NCBI GenBank assembly: GCA_003415625.1
Contig: PYIU01000002.1
Span: 4,278,001-4,342,000, forward strand
Source of the DNA: Aquanectria penicillioides
Taxonomy: Eukaryota; Ascomycota; Sordariomycetes; Hypocreales; Nectriaceae
Length of the DNA: 64,000 bases
Direction of reading: 5' to 3'
This document shows, piece by piece, positions 32,894-44,075 of this stretch. Both the position numbers and the translations under genes were made by a program. Position 1 is the first letter of the stretch. Every line of letters starts with the position of its first letter. A model generated the notes under the pieces. It saw only the letters and a program-made list of their open reading frames with translations. It was not told the DNA's origin and made no database searches.

Positions 32894-35800
32894 CTTGCTC
32901 TATGGGACCACGGAGGACGACAACAAATCGCTCCCAGGGAGCGTGGTCGGGAGGTTTTACTAAAACTGCGACGGGTGACAACCACGGGAGGGAGTAGTCG
33001 CGTCGCGGGTGAGAGTAGGCGGGATAGCAAGATCGGGGAGGGACCTCAGATGAGGACAGAGAACAGCCGAGGAGATTAGCTGAAATGTCGTCTTCGCCTT
33101 TCCACCTAGAAGCGGGACAAATAGCACGAGAGGAGCTTCTGGTTTTCTGGAACAGGGTCGCGGCGATCCTGCAAAGCCTGGCCTCAGGTCGTTGAGCAGA
33201 CAAGGGAACGTAGGACCCTGAGAAACGCACGTTGCAAGCTGTGGGAATTTGCGCGCGGCGTGCTATGCTAACAACGCGGGGCGAAACGACGACTGACGAA
33301 ACGAGGCTGAGGAGGGGGGGCCTCAAGATGGGCCACGGGCCACTAGCCGCCCGAGAGGACGAACGAACGAGCACTTTGGAGCTCCCAAGAGTCAGCTCTC
33401 GCCTTGCGCCTTGCCTGTCAAGCCGGGGCTGTGCAAACAATTTCGGCAGTTGCAGATCGCCTGTGTATGGGTAGCAAGATCAGAGCTTCCGGTGGCCTGT
33501 GTCTTTTTTTCTTTTCTTTTTTTTCGCGGCGTTGACAGTGTTGAGAGCAGTTGTCGCAGTGTCGTGGCGTTGACAGTGCAGAGCCTGAGTCGACGGTTGC
33601 AGGAAGTTTTGGGGCGATGGAATGGAAGCCAGCTATGGATCCGTCGAGGGGACCCCCTAGTTCAGCGAGACCGGGGTTCAGGCTCACACTTGACCCAGTG
33701 GGAGACTAGCAAGAACTGGGAAGGATGGAGGATGAAGGGATGGAATCTTCGATGGAGCTTGGAGAAATGAACCCCAGTCGTAGCCGGCCGCACGGGTGGG
33801 GCAGCTCGCGGGTGATAAAATGCGACGGTTGGGTGTCGCACAAGTTGCATGGAGAGAAGACAAGCACGAGCGCAGGCAGTGGCAATGGGGTCTACGAAGA
33901 CAACCAAGGGTGGTAGGCTTAGGCATAGGCATATAGGCATGAGGTGAGAAGTCAAAAAGAGCGAGATGGAGTGCACGGCTCTCGGGACATTTCAAAATGC
34001 TCAGAGGTAGATGAATCCCACGACGAATACGGCCGGATGTTTCGGGGGCGGGGGGGGCTCTGATCCAGTCAAAAAAAAAAAAAAAGCCATGCACCGTGTA
34101 AATGTAAGTAAGAGAAGGAAGAGGTTGACGAGGTTGACGGATACAGCATGACATGCTTGAGGGAGGGCACACCAAGGCGATCTGGGTACAGTACCAAGGT
34201 TGGACGAGTCCGAGACGAGTCCGGCATAGAGTTCCGGTGAGATAAGGTGAGTTGGAACGAGATGGAAATGGTGGGATACCAAAAGACCCCGTGAGTTGAT
34301 GCCAACGTCAGAGTGCCTGCGAGCGAGGTGCTGCCTACCAACAACCAGCAGCACTCCATACACATGCGTGCGTGTCTCGGCCCCAAGGTCTGGGTCAGTC
34401 ATCACTTTTTGGCTCGGGCTCGGGCCTGAGGCTTTGGCATGGGCGGGCTTGGGCTTGACATTGAAGAGAGAGGGTCTGCTCCGTTCCCGGCCAGCTGGTC
34501 AGTCTCGAACAGTGATGAGAGCACCAGCTGGTCGTGGGGAGGAACGCGAGAGTGATCCCGAGGCTTCGACGGATTGTTTCTGGCGCACAGCATCAACGTA
34601 CGCCGACGGATGGATGGACGGCTGTCTCGTCACATCGAAGCCCGTCTTATTAGGTAGTCTAGCCAAGGGCGGGCAACTCAAGGGCGCTAAGGCGTGACAT
34701 GGGTGGGTGCTCGATGATGGTTTTGGCGGATGCGACCCTGGATCATGGCCGGACCATGGGCGATGGGAACTGGAGATTGGATGGGGCCAAGCAGATGACG
34801 AGCTTTTTGCGGAGGCCAAAGCCATGGTCCATAGCCAGAGCCCATAGCTAGCAAAGGCCACAGGCCGGCCGGCCATTGGGATGGTCGTAATGGTCATGGC
34901 CCTTAATCCCCATCGCCCCTCCGTCATGGGCATGGTTCCAGGGGGTCCAGAAGCAAACGGGGAAGAAAGATGTGTCAGGATAGGGTTTGGAGGCTGGAGT
35001 GGCCAGGTCATCCTCGTCCCCGTCCTGTTCTCTCCTTCTTTACCTCGCTATAGCTAAATCTCACGGATCGATACGTAGAGGTGGCGTGGATCTATGATGG
35101 CCGGTTGGCGGAAGAGGGCAGATCTAAAAGTGTGTCGCCGCATCTGGGCCGAGAAGGTGATCTGAGACTGATATGACACTTAGAACCAAGCATCATGAAG
35201 GGAACGAGGTCAACAGATGTCTGAGCCAGAGTTCTTCTTTTTCATATTCTTTTCTTCTTCTTTTTTTATTTTGATAGATTGATGGGCACTAGCTACTGGC
35301 TCGGTATGGATGACCGCTTCTCGTCAGCCTTAGGCACGAGAGAGAAGGGGGGGGACGGGAAGTTTTTTTTCTAGCGGTGTTGCAGCACAAATGGCGTGAG
35401 ATGAGGTGTCTCCTTGGCCGGCAGACTAATTAACATCATCAGCACGCGTGCGCACATCCAGACGGCAGATACAACAACCCGCCATGGGGAATCGTGGTCG
35501 ACAAGGTTTGAAGGTTGCACATGGTAGGTAGCACTGTGGACGGAGCATAATGCGTCCAGCATCTGCGTGAGTTTGTTTCATGGCAAACAACAAAACACTC
35601 ATTTGCTGCTGTGGTTATTTTGTCCAGAACAGCTTGTGTCTGCCTTCTCGCCAACATGGGAACCCTGGTATTGCCTATTCCGTACGCGAACACGCGCATG
35701 CACAAGCACAAGCATTCCCCTCATCTCGATCCCTCCTACTCCGTAGCCTTTGCCTTCAACCATTATCATCATCATCATCATCATCATTATCGCATCACGA

Positions 35801-37129
35801 CAAAAATAACGTAGTGCGGGCTCAGTAAATCACAATTTACAAATCTGAACATTCTGGACCTGAACTAAAGGGACGGCTCTGGTGCTATTCTCGCCGATGA
35901 CCAGACTCATCCTGTCATTGACCTCAAGATCTGCGCTAGAGCCTGAGCTAACCCCTTGAGGGGAAAAACTCTAGTCGCTGCCACGCTTCTGCATCCACTC
36001 CCCAATGCCTCAACGCAATCCCCATTTCCGCCTCTTGTCCGTAGGTAGGGGCCCATCCCATCCCATGCTGCTGCCATCATCCACTCCCCCTGGGTCTGGG
36101 TTGAAACAGCGAGACTCTATGTGTGGGTTGGAGCACCCCAGAGCCCCCAGCTGCTGCTGTAGCCACGTCAGAGAAGAAATGGAAAAATAAGGACGAGCAC
36201 ACACAAAATGAAAATAAATTAAAATACAAAGAGTGAGAGAGATTGTGGACCAGAGGCCAGAGACGAGATCCGCCCCATTTTTACGACATCATCTACATTA
36301 TTACCCAGTCTGAGAGCACGAGTGTAGTGTCTGTAGTGCCCAAATTAATAACCGCTACTGCCTTCGTGCCTCCTCCTGTGCGAAAGTACTGGGCCGCAAT
36401 CATCACATTGACATATCATTTGCCTTTTTTTTTTCTCTTTTCTTTCCCGTGTCCGTCGGCGTCTAGTCCCAGCTTTGTTTTCCTCCGTTGTCTCCTCCCA
36501 AAGCCAACGGCCTCTCGCTACCTACACGGTGCTCTCTCACCTACATGCAGCCGCGGACGCATCTCGACCAACAAAGGAACCTTACCCTAGACTGAAAACA
36601 CACCAGAACATCCCACGCACGCACGTACCCACGCTCCCGCACGCCCACACACCCACGTACGGCTTTCGCACACACGCCCACCGTGCTTGTCTGGCATCTG
36701 GTGTTTCTGGTGTTCCGCCTACCTTGCCCCTCCTCGCCTGCAGTCGCTCCCTCTAGGCAACGGTCTTCTTGCTTCACACGACACTCCCTTGCTTCGACAA
36801 CTTCGCCGAGCCTTCTCGTAGCCGCTTCGCGATCGAGCTCCCGATCCCCTGCGGACCTTTCTCCGAACATCCGCCATCCCACACAATATTGAGTGCTTCG
36901 TCGGTATCGCTGTGCTGCGCCATTCCGTCCTGCTTCGTGCGCTTGCTCCGCGTTCCGGGCCCGCACTCCCTGTTCCCGCTTCCCGTTTTCGACCACTCCG
37001 CCGCCCACTTGGACGACTTCGCGACTCGACGTGCTGTGCACGCGACTTCAACACTATCAAGATTAGGGATGCTCGCGCGACAATAAGGCCTGAGATCGAA
37101 CAAACGCTGCAAACCACTCGACCCGTCCA
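32894..37129. other. 4.2 kb divergent intergenic region between two Zn2Cys6 genes
   Basis: No coding region could be supported in this long stretch, which lies upstream of both flanking transcription factor genes. The right-hand 700 bases are strongly C/T-rich and full of CACGCAC-like units, fitting a long 5' leader of the plus-strand gene. Many short open frames on both strands give low-complexity Arg/Pro/Ser translations. Long upstream regions are common for fungal regulatory genes, so much of it may be control sequence. Confidence 0.45.
35765..35788. repeat. (ATC)8 microsatellite
   Basis: Eight uninterrupted ATC trinucleotides on the plus strand, in the non-coding region upstream of the second Zn2Cys6 gene. 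Confidence 0.85.
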
Positions 37130-40100
37130 ATGGACGCCGCCACCATCTTCCGGCAGGGCATGAGTCCTGTTGGACCCCGTATGAACCATGCCTTCATGGG
37201 CCATCCTCAACCGCCTCAGCAACCACTGCAGCAACAATTGCAACAGTCGCTGCCCCATCCGCAGCAGCCGTTCCACAAGGCGACCTCCTCGCAAGATGAG
37301 AATTCCGACGGAGACTCCTCTGGTCATCGCATCGCCCATACTCTAACAGCCTGCTGCCGCTGTCGACAGGTACCTATCGTCCCCCACCTGTCGCAAGCCG
37401 CCACTCCGTCGTCATGCTAACACCCCTCCTCTAGAGAAAAACGCGATGCGATCCGACATTGCCCCGCTGTCTGCCCTGTGAACGCTCTGGATCGGTTTGT
37501 GAGTATCTAGATGCCGCCAAAGGTCGCAAAATCAACCGCTACTACGTTATCAAGCTTCAAGACCGGGTGAGGCAATTGGAAGCCGAGTTGAGCCAGTACA
37601 CGGACGAAGACAACGAGTTCCCGAGGAGCACCGAGGACATGGTACGCCCCGGCGGCATGATTCGTTTGAACGGCGGCGACGAAACCCCCCGATACCTTGG
37701 ACCCAGCAGCGGTATTGCCATGACGCGACTACTGATGGAAGAGGCTAAACGATATACTGATTCCAAACGCATCTCTGATCTCATCCCAAGCGTCCGGGCC
37801 CGACAAGCTCGCATGCAGTCTATCCAGATGACTGGCCCCACGGGGAACCGTAGGAAGAGTTATCCCATGATAAGCCAGCACCCCGCCGAGAGCCTACCAA
37901 CAAAAGCCGTCACGGATAAACTTGTTGAGATCTTTAACCAGAAGGGTGAGTTGCTTCGCTTGGAATAACTGCCATGCCCTCATGTTTGCTGACAAGTCAC
38001 AGCCCAGCTTTTCTGGCCGCTCCTGCACGAGAAGGATTTGCAAGATGACATGGAAGCGGTCTACAATGGTGACACCGATCCGCACAGGACCTTCCTTGTT
38101 CGCATGGTGATCGCGATCAGCCTGCAGAAGCTGGACACCCAGTATGCTGGCCTGGCGGATAGCTACTATTTGGCTGCGATGCAATATTTCGAAGACATCG
38201 TCCGCCCAAAGGATCTTAAGACCCTGCAGTGTTTAGTCCTTTTGGGTCAATACTCTCTTCTAACCCCTACACGCACGCCGATTTACTATGCCGTCGGCCT
38301 CGCAACTAGGATTTGTCAACAGGAAGGCTTGGCAAGTGAGAAGACAATCACAACCGGCTTCGGCCTGGACCCCAAAGCCATTGACCTGCGGCGGCGCATC
38401 CTCTGGGCCGTGGCTGCCATGGAGTATGGTCTGGCTCATAGCATGGGTAGGCCCAACAGTTTCGCTACCGGTAACGAGTACTTGGATGTGGAATTCTTTG
38501 CTACTGTGGACGATGAGAACATCACGGAACATGGTATCAAAGCTGGCCCCCCCAACGAGCGTAAGCTTGTAGCTATCCATTTCTACAAGATGCGCATGTG
38601 CCAGGCAGAAATTCGCAGAGCGCTTTATGAGAAGAAGAGGCCAGAACCCAAGGATGATACACATCCTTGGTATCAGAGAGTTGAAAAGATGAACCAAGAA
38701 TGGCTGGATTCGTCTCCAGAAAACCCCCAGTGGTGCAAGCCCTGGTAAGCAAACTTGCACGAGCACTATTGAGCGTGATGAATCCTCGACACTAATGCAC
38801 GCTATAGGTTCGCTGGCCGATATCACCAAATGCGAATCTTCATGTACAGGCCGTCTCCCCAGGTCCCCAAACCATCTCCCCGTGCAGCTGAACTCTGCTA
38901 TGAAAGCTCAGCATACATCATCGACCTGTCGACTAAGCAGATGGAGAGCGGAATCGACATTACTTGGGTTTTCCTCCTAACCGTGAATATGGCACTCAAC
39001 ACTCTCCTGTGGACTGTTTCGTATCCATCTGTACGCCATGAGCACCCTCGCCAGGATGTCGAAAAGCTCGTCACCTCATCTCTCGGGGTGCTCGAGCGCT
39101 GCGCAGAACGATGGCCCGGAACTGCCTCTGCTTCCCAGCTCTACCAAATCTTCTCCAGGGCCTGCCTGCAAAGCTACGACTCGCGCCAGACGCCCAGCCA
39201 GCCTAACTTCTTTACCACGCCACCTTCGTTTGCAGATTCCAACTCGCCTCCAGAGGCCTTCCAGCAGCCCAACTCGCAGCAAAACCCTTATGCCAACCCG
39301 CCTCAGTTCAGCTACGTCTTTGACTCGCCCCCGGAGCAGATGAACAACTACGCTTTCGACCCCAACTTCCCACCCCCACAGCCAACTTTCCGATCCAACT
39401 CCATCTTCTTCAACCCCGCAAGCAATGAGCCCACAGGCCGTAGATTCTCCTACTTCCCCCCGATTTCACGCAACCAGCAGACGGCGGCCCGGATGACCCA
39501 ACTCCCCCGGCGACAGCAACCCCCGAGGCGCACATGGCATCGCCCCCCGATCACATGTCCGAGCAACTTCCCACGCCTCCTGATTCTGCTCTCACCGGGA
39601 ACATGGCGACACCGTCGGCCAGCTCTGTCTTCTCCCCCCCTGCCACTTTGACACAGCACACAACCCCGAACCTGCAGCACACGTCTCCGGTTCCGTTGTC
39701 AGCGCACACCAACATGTCTCCCCCGCAGAAGCCGGTGCCTCCTCAGCGAGGACCAACGTTCTCTGTTCCGCCCAGCGCTCAAGCCACTCCTGCCCAGCGG
39801 CCCCTGCCCGCCCCGGATGGCATTGGCGACTGGTTCTCACCACCCCCGCCTTTCATCTCGCCCTTCTCCTTCAGCAACATGAGCAACAGTTTCTTCAACG
39901 ATGGCATGGCTACTATGCCTAATACGTACGCCGGCGATATGTCGGGCGCCGGTCTTGGCCTGCAGAACCTAGGTGTTGGCCCCATTGCAAGCCCACACCC
40001 CAACGCACACTTTGCCCGCCAGGGCAGCTTGACCCAGTCGCAGCAACTCGAGCTTATGAACGTGCTCGAGACGGAGGGAATGGGTGATATCGATGCCTTC

Positions 40101-40142
40101 CTGAACGGCGGCACGGTGCCTAACAGCACGAGGTGGTACTAA
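37130..40142 (+). CDS. Zn2Cys6 transcription factor (frame broken by one base near the C-terminal third)
   Basis: Four exons: 37130..37369, 37435..37945, 38003..38744 and 38808..40142. The last exon changes frame: the first frame stops at 39651, while the typical Pro-rich C-terminus runs in another frame to 40142. One added C in the C-run at 39456-39461 gives FSYFPPDFTQPADGGPDDP and a protein of 942 residues with all phases closing. The zinc cluster is CCRC, RQRKTR, CDPTLPRC, LPC, ERSGSVC, split by intron 1 after CRCRQ. A coiled coil (IKLQDRVRQLEAEL) and a Fungal_trans domain (YYAVGLATRICQQEG, LRRRILWAVAAMEYGL, HSMGRP) follow. The tail has a polar, Pro/Gln-rich activation-type composition. 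The N-terminus has Gln-rich runs. It is a nuclear DNA-binding regulator; its targets are unknown. Confidence 0.88.
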
Positions 40143-40614
40143 CGACAAGGGTTTTTTTTTTATGGGATAGAGTGTCTGTAAACTCTAGCTTAACAGGAGG
40201 AATGGTGGACATGCATTGGGAGGCGTTTGTTGATTTGGGAATCTTCTATATAGCATTAGAGACCTGCCTTGAACGGATAAGTGAATCATAGACCCTGATT
40301 TGGTTAATTATGCTGCTAGGTTTCTCCTGCTAGCATGTGACTTGTATGTAATGTTATCTTTGTTGACCCTACCTAGTGTTGGTGAAATGCGCGCATCTCC
40401 CTTGTTGAAGAGTATTTCTATGTGGTACCTTCCACGCTACCATTTTGGCCTCGGCCACTGTTGAGGCGAAACCCTCTTGGGGACGAACCCAACCTGTGAT
40501 ATCCAGCAAATGACGTGTATCGATGGTGATCAGGCTTAGGAAAGAGAAGAAAAAAAAAACAAGGAAACAAAATTCAGTGCAAGCTGAAAGGCTTGACCGG
40601 ATCAACACCTTTTG
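40143..40614. other. Convergent 3' spacer
   Basis: A 472-base AT-leaning spacer between the stops of the plus-strand Zn2Cys6 gene and the minus-strand conserved gene. It contains a T-run at 40151-40160 and an A-run at 40550-40559 and should include both 3' ends. Nothing else is seen. Confidence 0.5.
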
Positions 40615-43040
40615 TTATCCAGATTCCGTCGGCTCTGTGGTCTCCCCAAGCCCAAGATTTCCCATGGAGTCATCCAAACTGTCGGTCTTACCGGGTTTCT
40701 TGGCTCGCCTTTTGCGTCTTGTTGTGCCCGCCACGACAGGGGCTTCTCGTATCCACTGGGCAATGGCGGCTGCCCGCGTCGAGGCAAGGTATTCTTTGCC
40801 ATCGTCGACAGACCATCTCTGGAGTGCTGGATGAGCCTTGACGCTTGCGGTAGTCCTAGAGGAGGCACTTGGAAGCATGCTCCCGCCGTTCGATGACTTT
40901 GAGCTAAGTTTAGATGATCCGTTCAAAGAAGTAGAATTGTCTCCCTCCGCGCGCCTCTCATGAGTTTGGATTGATGCTCGGAAACTAGCTTCATCGTGAA
41001 CGCTCTCGTCGTTTAAGGCGTCTAAGACTGCCTTTTCTCGAGCTGCGCTGTTGCGATGTGCCTCAGCAACTTCATCAGCGGATTCGCTACTCAGAATCAA
41101 CTCTGCAGCTGCAGAAACTGCTTGTCTTGGACTGAGACCAATCTCTTGGTCTTGATCGTAGTCGAGATCGAAATTGGGCAGTGGTGCAGGGGAACAAAGG
41201 GTCTCCCATGAAGCCCCAAGCTGCAGCCAGTTGTCCATACGTCGAATTATTTCGACCCAGTCAGATCTTGAAGGAGATCTACTTGCCTGGAAGACAGGAT
41301 ACCCATCGGCAAGGCGAACTAGACGTGCCACCATGTTGGCATGCCGCTGGAGCTCTTTGGTCGAAGTTTGAACAAGGCAGTGACATAGCAACAGAGAGTG
41401 CAGAGCATCGGTCAGGAGAGGGTGATATGTTGTGCATTCGCATGCTGTCTCAAGAGACTGAGAAGCAGATGATAGAGATAGGTCTTGAGGCGGGAAAGGA
41501 GGCAGGTCTGATGGCGGAAGGGCTGCGAAGAGATCGGAAAATGAGTATATTGCGTATGGCTCAATCGACCCCGTGTCGGAGGGTCTAGGATTGCGAATAC
41601 CGTGAGCAGTGAGATTTATTCGGTCGTTAAAGTCCTTGGCTACTTTGAGAGGGAGATTATGTGTGTAATCAAAATGCGAGAGAAATGCCATGAAATCCCG
41701 GAGGGCCCGTTTCGCATACATTTTCACTAGTTTTCGCGCGTCTATTTGCCTTTGCTGTGTCTCGTTTTCTTGGTTGGTAGATTCGCAGGCATTGGAGCCC
41801 GTCGCTGGCTTTTCGTCTTGTTTTTCTGATTCTGAATTTCCGTTCTGGCTTGGGGATGAAACACCGTCCATAACATGTTGATATGACAATGCAAGGTATG
41901 CAGTCGCCCGTTGGAATAACAGTTGGCCTTCTAAACTGCTAGGTTGATCCTTTTCCGCCAAGATGATATCTTGGGGCCGTCTCCGACTTCGATACGACTC
42001 CTGCAATGGCATTTCATTTTGCCCTGGGCTATGTGGCTCTTGATGAAATCGATGCAGTGTGAGAGCAACAGAGAGATCTTGCGCGGCACCTTCATAGTCT
42101 TCTTTTAACCCTTTCACCATGGCTCTCGTCCGTAACACCTCGCCCTCAGTTGGCTTTTCTGTCATGATGTCCGTCAAAGGCTGTAAGCTGGTGGATTCTG
42201 CCAACTGGCGGGACGGTATCTTTTCGTGAAAGAAATGCACGTACTGCGCGTCCATGTCTTGCGGATTGCGTTGCAACACCAAATCACCAACATCCTCCAG
42301 CGGCGACGCTCCTTGCATCGTCGCAACACTGCAGGCAATCTCATCCAGACGGTATGCACGAGCAAGCTTCTGGCTTGCTTGTTCTCTCATCCGAAACTTT
42401 CGTTCTCGACTCAGCTTCGCACCATGCCCCGACCCTCCTAATCCGAGCGCAGACATCGAAGACCCCCCTGGTAGGCTACTGTGCACATTTGTCAAAATTG
42501 GTGAGGCGATGTCACTAGCAGCCCTCACAGCCAAATTGGTGGCCTCGTCAACTAGGCGACGGATCTTGACCATGTCGAAGAACACGGCGGGGTCAATGGG
42601 CCGGGGACGTGGAGTGTTGTAGTTGACATGGGCAATACTTTCAAGGATCTCGATGGGCATCTGAAGCCAGGGGCCGTGGAAGGACGATATGTGCCGCCAA
42701 TGCCTTGGTTTAGTTGTTAGCACGGATTTTGAGCAGAGGTAGCAAGAGGCTTTGGCAGAAAGGCACGAGCAACTAGACAACGCAATTCAGCACGCAATAG
42801 AGCAACCTACTTGTTCCGACATATTATGAGGGTTTGCGAGGCGCTTGTCGACGGAGGGGTCTTTGGAGACTTGGAACTCTTCTTTGATCCTCCCGTGCTG
42901 ATGCCGGCACCAGGCCCAGTGCCAGTGCTTGTGCCTGTGCCGGCGCTTGGAGATTCCTTGGGCGTGGCAGTCGATGGCGAGAGGGTGGATGCAAGCTGCT
43001 CCTCATCTCTGGGAGCTTTCTTGCTCTTCCTTTTCGCCAT
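40615..43040 (-). CDS. Conserved fungal protein of unknown function
   Basis: Two exons on the minus strand, 43040..42811 and 42703..40615; 772 residues. The 107-base intron has a GTAGGT donor, a perfect GCTAAC branch and a CCAAG acceptor, and joins IICRNK to HWRHISSFHGPWLQMP, which removes a Cys-rich piece that is open but intronic. The N-terminal 75 residues are basic and rich in Ser, Thr and Gly, ending in TLIICRN. The body is alpha-helical, with stretches that resemble tetratricopeptide-like helices (for example GLKEDYEGAAQDLSVALTL and LEGQLLFQRATAYLALSY). A Ser-rich section precedes a basic patch, TTRRKRRAKKPGKT, a likely nuclear signal, near the C-terminus. I recognise it only as a family widespread in filamentous ascomycetes; no function is assigned. 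Confidence 0.8.
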
Positions 43041-44075
43041 TGCTCAAACTCGTGTTATAGCATCAAGGGCTGTGGAGCCTGGGTCGTCGCCTGCAGATCG
43101 TGCTCTCGCCAGCTTGGAATCGCAGAAGACGTAGGCGCGCGGTCGCGCAGGAATCCGGGCGGTTTTGGAGGGGGGGCAACGTGGGGTATTTCCGGACTCT
43201 GAGGTCAGAGGTGGGCAGGCTAAATTTGCAAGAAAATAAATAGTGGAGATGCAAAGAACTGATGTTGAGGTAGTGATGATCAAATCCCAGTATGAAATTT
43301 CAGTCCCTCCAACATTGGGAAAATGGGAAATGTCCGGTTCATCAGCCATGGAATGGCCATTGGGTATTGTCGTTTGTGCTCGAAAGCCGCTTGTGTTGAA
43401 CATTGAGATCACGTGAAACGTGGGATGGCTGAGATGTGCATTTGATGGAAGCCGCGGAGAGGTGGCATTGCTTCGCTTTATATACACCTTCCAGCGGAGG
43501 TAGGTACCCAGGCAGGTAATGGCGTCAGGCGAATCGGTACCCAAGGCTTCCCAGGTATGGAGCCATCAACAATATCTCTCAGATCCAAATGTTACTTGCA
43601 TTCAGCCTGAGCCCAGAATTAGCCAACGGCGCTGAAGTCCTTCGAGATGATTATTTTCATGGCGTCAGCTGAGAAGACACAGGCGAATGCCAATCGCTTG
43701 CGCTTGTTTGCGGCACGCCGCATGTGCAGTTTACAGGACGCCGATGACATGCACGTTGGAAACATCGAATCACCGCTCAACAGCTTGGGTTATCTATGGT
43801 TTTCACAAAGCAATGAGGATTGTTTGCAGACTGCAGTGTAACATTCATCACTCTTGGTGCCTGCACCTCTGTCCACGTCCGTATTGCTAGGAGACCATTA
43901 AACTCATTATCCGAAGCAACGTCCAACTCCGAGATATGCTTCTAAATCCGCTTGCAATTCATGCCCGTTTTCTCTAGTCAACGCCGCCAAAAAGAAGAAA
44001 AAAAATGAACAAATAATCAAGGCTGATCCCGCTAGATAAATACAGGGCGTCATAACCACAACACAGAGAACACAT
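43041..44075. other. Intergenic region
   Basis: A 1.0 kb stretch between the start of the conserved 772-residue gene and the stop of the MoCo-sulfurase-like gene, both on the minus strand. It contains the promoter of the former and the 3' end of the latter, with a GGTAGGTACC motif near 43498. No gene could be supported. Confidence 0.5.

Noticed and set aside
32820..33440. Minus-strand open frame of 206 codons before the first Zn2Cys6 gene
   Set aside because: The real first exon of that gene (32893..32824) uses a different frame here, has an in-frame stop just upstream, and fits the zinc cluster exactly.
36541..37339. Minus-strand open frames of 166 and 206 codons upstream of the second Zn2Cys6 gene
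   Set aside because: They are Arg/Gly-rich translations opposite a C/T-rich leader and overlap the real first exon in antisense.
42704..42780. Cys-rich N-terminus of the long open frame before HWRHISSF
   Set aside because: It lies in an intron with a perfect branch point; splicing joins it to an upstream exon ending IICRN, which gives the conserved protein.
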